NCBI GenBank assembly: GCA_964542535.1
Contig: CAZIUE010000002.1
Span: forward strand, 1 to 64,000
Origin: Pseudopelobacter sp964542535
GTDB lineage: Bacteria; Desulfobacterota; Desulfuromonadia; Geobacterales; Pseudopelobacteraceae
Length of the DNA stretch: 64,000 bases
Direction of reading: 5' to 3'
A program made the position numbers and the translations under genes. Shown here piece by piece: positions 25,915-36,629 of this stretch. The notes beneath the pieces were generated by a model. That model worked only from the letters and a program-made list of their open reading frames with translations, had not been told where the DNA came from and searched no databases. Numbering within the stretch: position 1 is the first letter of the stretch; the number at the start of each line of letters is the position of its first letter.

Positions 25915-27489
25915 TCAGATGTGGCGGGTGGCGGAGGTGGTGTGTCGCTCCATCAGCTTTTTCCGGGCAAAGGGGAGCATCTCGACCACATCCGTGGCAG
26001 TGATGCCCACCTCTCCCCTGTCCCGGGCCACCATGTCGGCGGCAAACCCGTGAATGAAGACCCCCAGGCAACAGGCCTCCCGCACGTCGTATCCCTGTCC
26101 CACCAGCGACGCGATGACGCCGGTGAGCACGTCCCCCATGCCGCCGCTGGCCATGCCCGGATTGCCGCTGGAGTTGATGGCGATGGAGCCGTCGGGGGAG
26201 GCGATGATGGTGCGGGCCCCCTTGAGCACCAGATGCACGTCATGGGTTCGGGCGAATTCCCGGCACAGCTGGAGGCGCTCGGCCTGGTCGGAGGGGAGCG
26301 GGGCAGCCAGCAGTCGGGCCATCTCCCCGGGATGGGGAGTCAGCACCACGGCCGGTGAACGCTTCCATGTCAGTACGGTCATGTCCGTTGCCAGGGCATT
26401 CAGGCCGTCGGCGTCGATCACCAGGGGCAACTCCACCATTTCCGCCAGGCTGCGCACCAGGGCGATGGTTTCCGGCTGACGGCCGATGCCCGGCCCGATG
26501 GCCAGCACGTCTCTCTCCTCCAGCAGGGCGACGATGTCGCCGAAGGCACTCTCCGTCAGATGTCCCTGGCCCGCGTCGGGGAGGGGGACGGTCATGGCCT
26601 CGGTGGTTTTCATTTCCAGGATCTGGTTGAGCCGTTCCGGCACCCCCAGGGTGACCAGGCCGGAGCCGGTCCGCACGGCGCTGTTGGCGCAGAGCGCGGC
26701 GGCGCCGCTCTTGCCGGTGGAACCGGCGATGAACAGGCAATGGCCGTAGGTTCCCTTGTGCCCCTGGCGGTCGCGCCGCCGGAGCAGGGGGGCCACGCTC
26801 TCCTGGTCAAGGTAGTCGAAACCCGGCGCCTGTTCCAGCAGGGGAGGGGGGATGCCGATGTCCCTGATCACCAGGTTTCCCATCAGTTCGGCGCCGGGAT
26901 AGAGCACGTGCCCCAGCTTGGGGCAGGCAAAGCTGACGGTCAGGTCGGCCCGCACCGCGTGCCCCAGGATTCTGCCGCTGCTGCCGTGGACCCCGGAGGG
27001 GATGTCCACCGCCATCACCGGACGGCCGGAGCCGTTGACCAGCCGGACCGCCTCCCGGTGGATGCCGGACAGTTCGCTGGTAAGGCCGGTTCCCAGCATG
27101 GCGTCCACGATCAGGTCCGTCTGGCACAGGCGGGCCGCCAGGGAGGCCAGATCTTCCTGCCGGGTGAGGAAGCGGGGCAGGTCGGGTGGGAGCCGTTCCA
27201 GATTCGCCGCCGCGTCGCCGGTGATCTCCCGGCGCTCCGCCAGCACCAGCAGGCTGACCTGCCATCCCTGGGCCAGCAGGAGGCGGGCGATGACGTGACC
27301 GTCGCCGCCGTTGTTCCCCTTGCCGGCCAGGATCAGCACCCGCCTCCCGGGAGCCTGGCCGAAGTGGCGGATGATCTCCTCGGTGCAGCAGCGGCCGGCG
27401 TTCTCCATCAGGGTCAGACCGGGGATACCCCATTCATCCATGGCCCGTCTGTCCATCTCCCGCATGGTTTCCGACGTGACGATTTTCAT
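25915..27489 (-). CDS. nnr: Bifunctional NAD(P)H-hydrate epimerase / ADP-dependent dehydratase
   Basis: Repairs damaged NAD(P)H hydrates. The 524-aa protein fuses the YjeF N-terminal epimerase (about residues 1-215: MDRRAMDEWGIPGLTLMENAG, GKGNNGGDGHVIARLL) to a ribokinase-like dehydratase (about 230-510: GHKGTYGHCLFIAGSTGKSGAAALCANSA, VLAIGPGIG, and the catalytic NSSGNPGMASGGMGDVLTGVIASL). Both domains look intact. The start at 27489 overlaps the acpS stop by 4 nt, so it belongs to the glmM-pdxJ-acpS operon. Confidence 0.94.
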   Translation of the reverse strand: MKIVTSETMREMDRRAMDEWGIPGLTLMENAGRCCTEEIIRHFGQAPGRRVLILAGKGNNGGDGHVIARLLLAQGWQVSLLVLAERREITGDAAANLERLPPDLPRFLTRQEDLASLAARLCQTDLIVDAMLGTGLTSELSGIHREAVRLVNGSGRPVMAVDIPSGVHGSSGRILGHAVRADLTVSFACPKLGHVLYPGAELMGNLVIRDIGIPPPLLEQAPGFDYLDQESVAPLLRRRDRQGHKGTYGHCLFIAGSTGKSGAAALCANSAVRTGSGLVTLGVPERLNQILEMKTTEAMTVPLPDAGQGHLTESAFGDIVALLEERDVLAIGPGIGRQPETIALVRSLAEMVELPLVIDADGLNALATDMTVLTWKRSPAVVLTPHPGEMARLLAAPLPSDQAERLQLCREFARTHDVHLVLKGARTIIASPDGSIAINSSGNPGMASGGMGDVLTGVIASLVGQGYDVREACCLGVFIHGFAADMVARDRGEVGITATDVVEMLPFARKKLMERHTTSATRHI

Positions 27490-27869
27490 AGAGACTCCAG
27501 AACGACCATGGCAACGGCACTGCCGCCGTCATGGGAGAGTGACAGGAACAGGCGTCGCCCCCCCATTTCCCGGAACAGCTCTCCGGCCTTGCCGGAGAGG
27601 GCGAGGTCCGGTTTGCCCTGCCGGTCGTTGACTACCTCCATGTCATGCCAGGAGATGCCGTCCCTGAGCCCGGTGCCCAAGGCCTTGAGAAAAGCCTCCC
27701 TGGCGGCGAAGCGGGCCGCGAAGCAGGCGGCCGCGCCCACCCCGCGGCCGCGGCAGTAGTCACGCTCCTGGTCCGTGAACAGGCGCCGCAGCAGGGAACT
27801 GTCGGGCTGGTCCACGTGGCGCTGGAAACGGCCGATTTCAACGATGTCGGTGCCGATGCCGATGATCAT
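27486..27869 (-). CDS. acpS: Holo-[acyl-carrier-protein] synthase
   Basis: Transfers 4'-phosphopantetheine from CoA to apo-ACP. The 127-aa protein has the family N-terminus MIIGIGTDIVEIGRFQ with the metal-binding aspartate, the AARFAAREAFLKALGTGL block and the C-terminal LSLSHDGGSAVAMVVLE. Overlaps pdxJ upstream and nnr downstream, each by 4 nt. Confidence 0.95.
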   Translation of the reverse strand: MIIGIGTDIVEIGRFQRHVDQPDSSLLRRLFTDQERDYCRGRGVGAAACFAARFAAREAFLKALGTGLRDGISWHDMEVVNDRQGKPDLALSGKAGELFREMGGRRLFLSLSHDGGSAVAMVVLESL

Positions 27870-28585
27870 GCGTATTTGATCAGCTCGACCATGTCCCGCA
27901 CGGCGCGGTCCATGCCCACCAGTATGGCCCGCGCCATGATGGAGTGGCCGATGTTGTACTCCTCGATCCCCCCCAGGGCAGCCAGCGGCTTGATATTGAC
28001 GTAGTTGATGCCATGGCCGGCGTTGACCCCCATGCCGACCTTGCTGGCCAACTTGATGGCAGCGTCGATCTCCTCCAGGCGGCGCTTCTGGGAGGGCCAG
28101 TCAGGAGCGTCGGCGTAGGCGCCGGTGTGAATTTCGATGTAGTCGGCGCCGCTCTTGTTGGCTGCCTTGATCTGTTCCTGGTCCGGGTCCACGAACAGGC
28201 TGACCACGATGCCCCCGTCCCGCAGCCGCTTGACCGCATCGGTGATTGCTTTCAGGTTGAGTATTACGTCCAGCCCCCCCTCGGTGGTGAGCTCCTGACG
28301 TTTCTCCGGCACCAGGGTGACCTGCTCCGGCCTGGTGCGCAGGGCGATGCGCACCATCTCCTGGGTGGCGGCCATCTCAAGGTTCAGCTTAGTCTTGACG
28401 GTGCGGCGCAGGATCTCCAGGTCCCGGTCCTGGATGTGGCGGCGGTCCTCCCGCAGGTGGATGGTGATCCCTTCGGCGCCGGCCAGCTCGCCCAAGGCGG
28501 CCGCCGTGACCGGGTCCGGCTCCATGCCGCCGCGCGCCTGGCGCACGGTGGCCACATGATCGACGTTAAGTCCCAGTTTCGCCAT
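27866..28585 (-). CDS. pdxJ: Pyridoxine 5'-phosphate synthase
   Basis: Forms pyridoxine 5'-phosphate from 1-deoxyxylulose 5-phosphate and 3-amino-2-oxopropyl phosphate, the ring-closing step of the DXP-dependent vitamin B6 route. The 239-aa TIM-barrel protein begins MAKLGLNVDHVATVRQARGG and contains ITIHLREDRRHIQDRD, VTLVPEKRQELTTEGGLD and GHGINYVNIKPLA, all standard. It begins directly after the glmM stop codon. Confidence 0.96.
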   Translation of the reverse strand: MAKLGLNVDHVATVRQARGGMEPDPVTAAALGELAGAEGITIHLREDRRHIQDRDLEILRRTVKTKLNLEMAATQEMVRIALRTRPEQVTLVPEKRQELTTEGGLDVILNLKAITDAVKRLRDGGIVVSLFVDPDQEQIKAANKSGADYIEIHTGAYADAPDWPSQKRRLEEIDAAIKLASKVGMGVNAGHGINYVNIKPLAALGGIEEYNIGHSIMARAILVGMDRAVRDMVELIKYA

Positions 28586-29944
28586 CTATTTCTCCCCCAG
28601 GTGCTTTTTGACCAGGTCGATGATCTCGTTGGCCCAGGCAGTGATCTCGTAGGTATCCTTCCCCTCCAGCATGACCCGCAGGAGCGGTTCGGTTCCCGAG
28701 TAGCGGATCAACACCCGCCCCTCGTTCCCCAGTTTTTCCTCCACGTCCCTGATTCGGGCGGCGACCTCCGGGATGGTCATGATGTCCTGCTTCTCCCGCA
28801 CCCGGGTGTTCACCAGCACCTGGGGCAGCGCGATCATCACCTCGGCCAGTTCCGACAGCGGCTTCTCGGTCCTGCGCATGACTGCCAGCAGTTGCAGGGC
28901 CGAGAGGATGCCATCGCCGGTGGTATTGTGATCCAGGAAGATCATGTGACCGGACTGTTCGCCGCCCAGATTATAGCCCCCCTTGCGCATCTCCTCAACC
29001 ACGTAGCGGTCCCCCACGGCGGTCTTGACGATCTTTCCGCCTGCGGCACGCATGGCGATATCCAGCCCCATGTTGCTCATGACGGTGGTCACCAGGGTCT
29101 TCTTTTTCAGGAGTCTGCGCCTGAGCAGGTCCTGGGCGCAGATGGCCATGATATGGTCGCCGTCCACCTCGTGGCCGAACTCATCGCAGACGATCACCCG
29201 GTCGGCGTCGCCGTCCAGGGCGATGCCGATGTCGGCCCGGTGCTTCTTGACCGCCTCGCTGATCACCTGGGGATAGAGCGAGCCGCAGTCGGCGTTGATG
29301 TTCGTGCCGTTGGGGCTGACCCCCAGGCAGATCACCTCGGCCCCCAGTTCCTCGAACACCGCCGGCGCGACCCGGTAGGCGGCGCCGTTGGCGCAGTCCA
29401 GCACGATCTTGAGCCCCGACAGATCCATGTCCGGGGGGAAGGTGTTCTTGAGAAAGACGATGTAGCGGCCGGCCGCATCGTCGATACGGAAGGCCTTGCC
29501 CACCTCGTTGGCCGTGGGGCGCAGGGAATCGATCTTGTTGGACTCGATCAGCTTCTCGATCTTCAGCTCGATCTGGTCCGGCAGCTTGAAGCCGTCGGCG
29601 GAGAAGAACTTGATGCCGTTGTCCTGGAACGGGTTGTGGGAGGCGGAGATGACCACCCCGGCGTCGGCCCGCATGGATGAGGTGATGTTGGCGATGCCCG
29701 GCGTGGGGAGCGGTCCCACCAGCAGCACGTCCACTCCCATGGAGCAGATGCCGGCCACCATGGCGTTTTCCAGCATGTAGCCGGAGAGCCGCGTATCCTT
29801 GCCGATGACGATACGGTGGCGGCGCTTGCTGGAACTCTTGAAGATGTAGGCGGCTGCCCGGCCCAGCTGCATGGCCATCTCGGTGGTCATGGGATAGACG
29901 TTGGCGACGCCGCGGACGCCGTCGGTTCCGAATAGTTTTTTCAC
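28586..29944 (-). CDS. glmM: Phosphoglucosamine mutase
   Basis: Interconverts glucosamine 6-phosphate and glucosamine 1-phosphate for UDP-GlcNAc, hence peptidoglycan and LPS. The 452-aa protein starts MKKLFGTDGVRGVAN and carries the phosphoserine loop ISASHNP with the catalytic Ser at residue 102, the metal site DGDADR and the sugar-binding GEQSGH region. The gene sits next to cdaR and cdaA, an arrangement shared with Firmicutes, where GlmM binds and inhibits the diadenylate cyclase CdaA. Confidence 0.96.
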   Translation of the reverse strand: MKKLFGTDGVRGVANVYPMTTEMAMQLGRAAAYIFKSSSKRRHRIVIGKDTRLSGYMLENAMVAGICSMGVDVLLVGPLPTPGIANITSSMRADAGVVISASHNPFQDNGIKFFSADGFKLPDQIELKIEKLIESNKIDSLRPTANEVGKAFRIDDAAGRYIVFLKNTFPPDMDLSGLKIVLDCANGAAYRVAPAVFEELGAEVICLGVSPNGTNINADCGSLYPQVISEAVKKHRADIGIALDGDADRVIVCDEFGHEVDGDHIMAICAQDLLRRRLLKKKTLVTTVMSNMGLDIAMRAAGGKIVKTAVGDRYVVEEMRKGGYNLGGEQSGHMIFLDHNTTGDGILSALQLLAVMRRTEKPLSELAEVMIALPQVLVNTRVREKQDIMTIPEVAARIRDVEEKLGNEGRVLIRYSGTEPLLRVMLEGKDTYEITAWANEIIDLVKKHLGEK

Positions 29945-29949
29945 GGGTG

Positions 29950-30369
29950 TCAGTCTCCTTGTGGTGATGGTACCGCTTTCAGCCCCAGCTCCAGCCGGCC
30001 CGGCGAGATACGGGACACCCTGGCCTCCTGGGGGAGCCTGAGGCGGGTCTCCAGGTGGGTGAACAGGACCGGCCCCGCAGGGGCGCTGTCCGCCAGATCC
30101 AGCACCAGCGCACGGTTGGCGCGTTTCAGACCAGGGACCAGAAACCGGGGGGCTGAGATGGTGACGCAGACCTGCCGGGGAGGCGGCCCGGTCAGGGCGA
30201 AGCCGGGAGGAAGGTTGACCAGCCGGAGCGGCAGGGTCAGGTTGACCTGGACCGGCCTTGCTCCGTTGGCCAGAACCCAGATGCAGAGCGCCAGGGCCAG
30301 ACAGAGCAGCTTGAGGACAAGACCGCGGGGACGGAAACGCTCGGCAGCGCCGGAGGTTGTGGGTTCCAT
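29950..30369 (-). CDS. CdaR/YbbR-type protein with a single domain
   Basis: A 139-aa protein with one N-terminal membrane segment (LVLKLLCLALALCIWVLANG, about residues 17-36) and one YbbR-type beta domain. In Firmicutes the protein (CdaR) carries several YbbR domains and modulates the membrane diadenylate cyclase; here there is space for only one. The start at 30369 (MEPTTSG) has GAGAGG upstream and begins 1 nt after the cdaA stop; a longer frame to 30453 would run into cdaA. The link to c-di-AMP control is inferred from the cdaA-cdaR-glmM gene order. Confidence 0.75.
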   Translation of the reverse strand: MEPTTSGAAERFRPRGLVLKLLCLALALCIWVLANGARPVQVNLTLPLRLVNLPPGFALTGPPPRQVCVTISAPRFLVPGLKRANRALVLDLADSAPAGPVLFTHLETRLRLPQEARVSRISPGRLELGLKAVPSPQGD

Positions 30370-30370
30370 G

Positions 30371-31156
30371 TCAGACCTCTCCCGGTGCCGGTTGCTTGGC
30401 GCCGCGCTTGAGATCCAGCCCCTTGCGCAGCATGCGCCGGATTTCGCCGGCATCCATGTCGTAACTGATCTTGCCGTCGTGGACCACGGAAATCTTGCCG
30501 GTCTCCTCGGAGACCACCAGGACCAGCGCGTCAGTCAGCTCCGAAAGTCCCAGGGCAGCCCGGTGGCGCGTGCCGAAACTCTTGGCGATGTCCGGGTTGC
30601 GGGAGAGCGGCAGCAGGCAGCCGGCCATGGTGATCTTCCCCCTCTGGATGATTACTGCTCCGTCGTGGATCGGCGAGTAGGGGAGGAAGATGGAGTTGAG
30701 CAGTTCGCTGGTGACCATGGCCTCGATCTGGGTGCCGATCTCCAGCAGGTGGTCGATGGGCTGCTGGCGCACGATAACGATCAGCGCGCCGATGTGCTTC
30801 TCGGCCATTTCGGCGCTGGCCCTGATCAGCTCTTCTATCATGACCAGTTCGTCGTCGCGCACCTGGGGTTCCACCCGGCGGCGGCCCATGAGCAGGAAGG
30901 CGCGCCGGATATCCCCCTGGAAGACGATTGCCAGGATGATCAGGCTGGAACCGAACAGGGAACGCAGCAGCCAGCCGGTGGCGATGAAGCCGGAGAAGCA
31001 TGACAGGATCAGCAGGGAGAAGAAGGCCAGCAGGAACAGGATCAGGCGGATGGCCACGTCCTCCCTGAGGATGAGGGCGAAGCGGTACAGGAGGACAGCC
31101 AGGATCAGGATGTCGCAGAGATCGAGCAGGGTGAAACTGACTGGCAGGTCCGGCAT
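30371..31156 (-). CDS. cdaA: Diadenylate cyclase
   Basis: Makes c-di-AMP from two ATP at the membrane. The 261-aa protein has three hydrophobic segments in the first 80 residues, then the DAC domain with catalytic DGA at residues 165-167 (YSPIHDGAVII) and RHR at 197-199 (GTRHRAALGLSE), and a short C-terminal region. The start at 31156 (MPDLPVSFTLLDLCDILIL) fits CdaA N-termini; a longer frame to 31213 lies inside folP. It lies between folP and cdaR in one minus-strand operon. Confidence 0.95.
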   Translation of the reverse strand: MPDLPVSFTLLDLCDILILAVLLYRFALILREDVAIRLILFLLAFFSLLILSCFSGFIATGWLLRSLFGSSLIILAIVFQGDIRRAFLLMGRRRVEPQVRDDELVMIEELIRASAEMAEKHIGALIVIVRQQPIDHLLEIGTQIEAMVTSELLNSIFLPYSPIHDGAVIIQRGKITMAGCLLPLSRNPDIAKSFGTRHRAALGLSELTDALVLVVSEETGKISVVHDGKISYDMDAGEIRRMLRKGLDLKRGAKQPAPGEV

Positions 31157-31175
31157 GCATGTTCCTCGTCGGGGG

Positions 31176-32378
31176 CTAGTCCTCCACGATTGCCCGGGCC
31201 ATGTCGGCCACATCCCGCATGGCGGCCACGTCGTGGACCCGCAGGATTGAGGCGCCGTTGCTCACCGCCAGGGCAACGGTTGCGGCGGTGCCGAACAGGC
31301 GGTCCGCAACCTCCCGGCCGATGGCGGCGCCGATGAAGGATTTGCGCGACGTGCCCACCAGCAGCGGCAGCCCCAGGCTCCGCAACTCCCCCAGACGTCG
31401 CAGGAGTTCCAGGTTGCCGTGGAAGTCCTTGGCGAAACCGATGCCCGGATCGACGGCGATCCGGTCGTGCCCGATCCCGGCTGCCCGGGCGGTTGCCACT
31501 GAACAACGCAGTCCTCCGGTGACCTCGGCCAGCAGGTCGTCGTACCCGGTGTTCCGCTGCATGTCGTCCGGGGTGCCGCGGGTGTGCATCAGCACAACTC
31601 CCGCCCCGCTTTCGGCCGCTACCCCGGCCAGACCGGGGTCGAAGGTGAGCCCGCTGATGTCGTTGATGATTTCGGCGCCGGCATCCATGGCCCGGCGGGC
31701 CACTGACCCCTTCCAGCTGTCCAGGGACAGGGGAAGAGAGGTGCGTCGGGCCAGCTCGGCGATGACCGGCACGACCCGGTCCGCCTCCTCTTCGGGCGTT
31801 ACAGCTTGGGAACCGGGGCGGGTGCTCTCGCCGCCGATGTCGATGATGTCGGCTCCTTCGGCCTGCATTTCTTCCGCCCGCGCCACTGCCCGGGCCGGGT
31901 CCCGATAGCGGTTGCCGTCGGAGAAGGAGTCGGGAGTCACGTTGAGGATGCCCATGATCAGCGGGCGGCTGAGGGACAGCTCCCGCCGTGCCGTGCGCCA
32001 CAGTTTGGGCGGGGCAACGATCCGGTCGAGGAGCGTTGCCAGTTCCTGTCCCAGCAGGGGGAGGCGGAAGGGTTGGGCGGCCAGCCTGGCGCACAGCCGC
32101 CGAAGCTGTTTCTCCGTTCCCATGAGGATCGCGTCGCTGAACTCGATGCTGCATGCCACGCTGCCGCGGGCCACTGCCGCGTCCCCTCCCAGGGCCAGCA
32201 TCTCCTGCTTGAGGATGTTGGCCTGGCAGCACTGCAACCGGGGGATGTGGATGCAGTGGCTGGTCATCTTGGGGGCCAGCCTCCGGATCCCTCCCGGATC
32301 GACCCCCATGCGTCCCAGTTCACGTTCGGCCGCGGCCGGACCGGAGAGGGAGAGCACTCTGGCCTGGAACTGTTCCAC
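31176..32378 (-). CDS. folP: Dihydropteroate synthase with N-terminal extension
   Basis: Joins p-aminobenzoate to the pterin pyrophosphate in folate synthesis. The TIM-barrel core begins near residue 135 with LIMGILNVTPDSFSDGNRY, followed by GADIIDIGGESTRPGS, a SLDSWK strand, INDISG and GTSRKSFIG. About 130 residues precede the core, an extension seen in related delta-proteobacterial enzymes (GGDAAVARGSVACS motif). GTG 32378 is the chosen start, 1 nt after the ftsH stop with AGG 7 nt upstream; no ATG fits, and the further upstream frame is inside ftsH. Confidence 0.9.
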   Translation of the reverse strand: MEQFQARVLSLSGPAAAERELGRMGVDPGGIRRLAPKMTSHCIHIPRLQCCQANILKQEMLALGGDAAVARGSVACSIEFSDAILMGTEKQLRRLCARLAAQPFRLPLLGQELATLLDRIVAPPKLWRTARRELSLSRPLIMGILNVTPDSFSDGNRYRDPARAVARAEEMQAEGADIIDIGGESTRPGSQAVTPEEEADRVVPVIAELARRTSLPLSLDSWKGSVARRAMDAGAEIINDISGLTFDPGLAGVAAESGAGVVLMHTRGTPDDMQRNTGYDDLLAEVTGGLRCSVATARAAGIGHDRIAVDPGIGFAKDFHGNLELLRRLGELRSLGLPLLVGTSRKSFIGAAIGREVADRLFGTAATVALAVSNGASILRVHDVAAMRDVADMARAIVED

Positions 32379-32379
32379 G

Positions 32380-34245
<1,866 letters not shown>

Positions 34246-34280
34246 GGATTACCCCCAGACGAATGCGGTAGTGCGGACCC

Positions 34281-34322
34281 TGTAAAGCGTGAAACTCTAC
34301 CATAGCGGGTATCGCTTTACAA
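34281..34322 (-). promoter_or_regulatory. ftsH promoter with flanking 9-bp inverted repeat
   Basis: On the minus strand TTGTAA (34322-34317), a 17-nt spacer and TAGAGT (34299-34294). A 9-bp inverted repeat TGTAAAGCG/CGCTTTACA (34281-34289 and 34313-34321) brackets it, so a repressor site is possible. Confidence 0.45.
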
Positions 34323-34384
34323 TATGTTTACCTTTTGGGTTTGTCGCGGCCCGTGGAAGGGCGTTTCAGGCGGTCTCGGACGGT

Positions 34385-35122
34385 TCAGACGTCCGGCTTC
34401 AGAAGGGCTGCCGCCTGCCGGTCCGCCAGCCAGACGACTTCTCCCCGGGGGGGTGCGATCAGCTGGGCCGGCAGCGGCCGGGGGGGAGGCGGCTCTTCCA
34501 GAACCCGGCGCAGAACGTCCGCCTTGCCGGCTCCGGCGACCAGGACGAGCACCAGCCGGGCCCGGTTCAGGGCGGGCAGGGTCAGGGTGAGGCGCATGAT
34601 CCCCTCGTGCCCTCCCGGGGAGGGCATTACCCAGCGCTCTCGTTCGTCCAGGAGGGGGGAACCGGGAAACAGGGAGGCGGTGTGGCCGTCCTCTCCCAGC
34701 CCCAGCAGCACCAGGTCGAAACGGGCGTCCCCGGAACGGAAGTGGTTGCGCAGGAGCGTCTCGTACCTGCTTGCCGCTTCCTCCGCTTCCCCGTCGCAGA
34801 CGATGGGATGGATCTGCGCCCCGGGCAGCGGGACCCTGTCCAGGAAGGCGTTTCGCGCCATGCGGAAGTTGCTGGCCCGGTCCGTGGCCGGAACGCAGCG
34901 CTCGTCTCCCCAGAAGAGGTGGACCCCCTGCCAGGGGATCCGGCTGCACAACGGCTCCCGGGCCAGCAGCTCGTAAGCGCGGCGTGGGGTTTCACCGCCG
35001 CTCAGCAGGGCCGAGAAGCGCCCCTGTTCGGCAACGGCACGATGGGCGCTCTTTGCAAAGAGCTCGGCCGCGGCCCGGCTCAGTTCTTCCTTGTCGCCGA
35101 AGCGCCGGACCTGGACGTTCAT
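34385..35122 (-). CDS. pgl: 6-phosphogluconolactonase
   Basis: Hydrolyses 6-phosphogluconolactone in the oxidative pentose phosphate pathway. The 245-aa protein carries LLSGGETPRRAYELLA, HLFWGDERCVPATDRASNFRMAR and LLGLGEDGHTASLFPGSPLL, the SOL/DevB family motifs. Its start at 35122 overlaps the zwf stop by 4 nt; the longer frame upstream is a zwf shadow. Confidence 0.95.
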   Translation of the reverse strand: MNVQVRRFGDKEELSRAAAELFAKSAHRAVAEQGRFSALLSGGETPRRAYELLAREPLCSRIPWQGVHLFWGDERCVPATDRASNFRMARNAFLDRVPLPGAQIHPIVCDGEAEEAASRYETLLRNHFRSGDARFDLVLLGLGEDGHTASLFPGSPLLDERERWVMPSPGGHEGIMRLTLTLPALNRARLVLVLVAGAGKADVLRRVLEEPPPPRPLPAQLIAPPRGEVVWLADRQAAALLKPDV

Positions 35123-36627
35123 CGTTTCATGCCCGGCTGGAGCCAGTTGTGTCCACCCCGGGCGATCATGCGGTCTGCCGCCTCGGGACCCCAGCTGCCG
35201 GCGGGGTAATCGGGGAAGTCCGCCGGAGGCACCGCCTCCCAGGCGGCCAGGATCGGCGAGACCACCTGCCAGGCGCATTCCACCTGGTCGGCGCGCATGA
35301 ACAGGGTGGCGTCGCCGCGGATGGCGTCCAGGAGCAGGGTCTCGTAGGCTTCGGGAGAGGCGGCCCGGAAGGCCTCGTGGTAGCGGAAACGCATGTCCGC
35401 TTCTCCCAGGAGCAGCCGGGTGCCCGGCTGCTTGACCTGGATGCGGGTGTTGATCCCCTCCTCGGGCTGGATCCGGATCACGATGCGGTTGGGCTGCCAG
35501 TTGTCCACTGCCGCGGAGGGAAACAGCTGGTGGGGGGGGGAACGGAAGATGATGGAAACCTCGGAGACTTTGGTCGGCAGGCGCTTGCCGGTGCGCAGGT
35601 AGAAGGGGATCCCCTGCCAGCGCCAGTTGTCGATGAGCAGCTTGAGCGCCACGTAGGTCTCGGTGCAGGAGACCGGAGAAATTCCCTGTTCCTCCCGGTA
35701 GCCGGGTACGGCCTCCCCCTCCACGAAGCCCCGGGCATACTGACCCCGCACGGCGCTCCGGTGCACGTCGTCCGCCTGGAGCGGCCGGATGGCCCGCAGC
35801 ACGTCCACCTTCTTGTTGCGCACCTCGTCGGCGTCGAAGGAGATGGGGGGCTCCATGGCCACCAGACAGAGGATCTGCAGCAGGTGGTTCTGAATCATGT
35901 CCCGCAGGGTCCCGGACTGCTCGAAGAAGACTGCGCGGTTCTCCACCCCCACGGTCTCGGCCACGGTGATCTGCACGTGGTCTATGTAGCGCCGGTTCCA
36001 GACCGGTTCGAACAGGGAGTTGGCGAAGCGGAAGGCGAGGATGTTCTGCACCGTCTCCTTCCCCAGGAAGTGATCGATGCGGTAGATCTGGGATTCCACG
36101 AACATGCCCGAGAGGAGCCGGTTCAGATCCCGGGCCGAGGCGATGTCCCGGCCGAACGGCTTCTCCACCACCAGCCGGTCCCGTTTGCAGTCGCGGCAGA
36201 CCCCCATGCGCTTGAGCATGCTGGCGGCCGGCTCCATCATGGCCGGGGGGATGGCCAGGTAGAAGACGCGGTTGGCCCGCACTCCCCAGGCCCCGTCGAT
36301 CTCGTTCAGGCGCCGGGCCAGGGCCGCGCCGGACTCCGGGGAACTGACGTCTTCGGAGACGTAGCTGATGCGGGCCGCGAACTCGTCCCACTGGTGGTCG
36401 TCCACCGCTCCGCGCCGGGAGAACAGTTCCAGGCCGCTTTTGAGCTGATCGCGGAAGGCGTCGTCCTCCATGCTCCTGCGGCCGATGCCGATGATGGCCA
36501 GGTGCCGGGGGAGGAGATTGTCCACCATCAGGTTGTGCAGGGCCGGCACCAGCTTGCGCCGGGTCAGGTCGCCGCCGCCGCCGAAGATGACGATGATGGT
36601 CGGGTTCAGTGCTTTGGATGACGGCAT
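35119..36627 (-). CDS. zwf: Glucose-6-phosphate 1-dehydrogenase
   Basis: Oxidises glucose 6-phosphate to the lactone with NADP+. The 502-aa protein starts with a nucleotide-binding IVIFGGGGDLTRRKLVPALHNL, and has the catalytic RIDHFLGKETVQN block and a VEKPFGRD motif, all standard. The start at 36627 (MPSSKALNPTI) has a GGAGGGATAA site. It is followed by pgl with a 4-nt overlap and preceded by gnd after 2 nt, so all three steps of the oxidative branch are in one operon. Confidence 0.96.
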   Translation of the reverse strand: MPSSKALNPTIIVIFGGGGDLTRRKLVPALHNLMVDNLLPRHLAIIGIGRRSMEDDAFRDQLKSGLELFSRRGAVDDHQWDEFAARISYVSEDVSSPESGAALARRLNEIDGAWGVRANRVFYLAIPPAMMEPAASMLKRMGVCRDCKRDRLVVEKPFGRDIASARDLNRLLSGMFVESQIYRIDHFLGKETVQNILAFRFANSLFEPVWNRRYIDHVQITVAETVGVENRAVFFEQSGTLRDMIQNHLLQILCLVAMEPPISFDADEVRNKKVDVLRAIRPLQADDVHRSAVRGQYARGFVEGEAVPGYREEQGISPVSCTETYVALKLLIDNWRWQGIPFYLRTGKRLPTKVSEVSIIFRSPPHQLFPSAAVDNWQPNRIVIRIQPEEGINTRIQVKQPGTRLLLGEADMRFRYHEAFRAASPEAYETLLLDAIRGDATLFMRADQVECAWQVVSPILAAWEAVPPADFPDYPAGSWGPEAADRMIARGGHNWLQPGMKR

Positions 36628-36629
36628 GG

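Noticed and set aside
27944..29680. 578-aa plus-strand open frame opposite pdxJ and glmM
   Set aside because: Antisense shadow of two well-recognised genes.
34771..36621. 616-aa plus-strand open frame opposite pgl and zwf
   Set aside because: Antisense shadow; composition is not protein-like.
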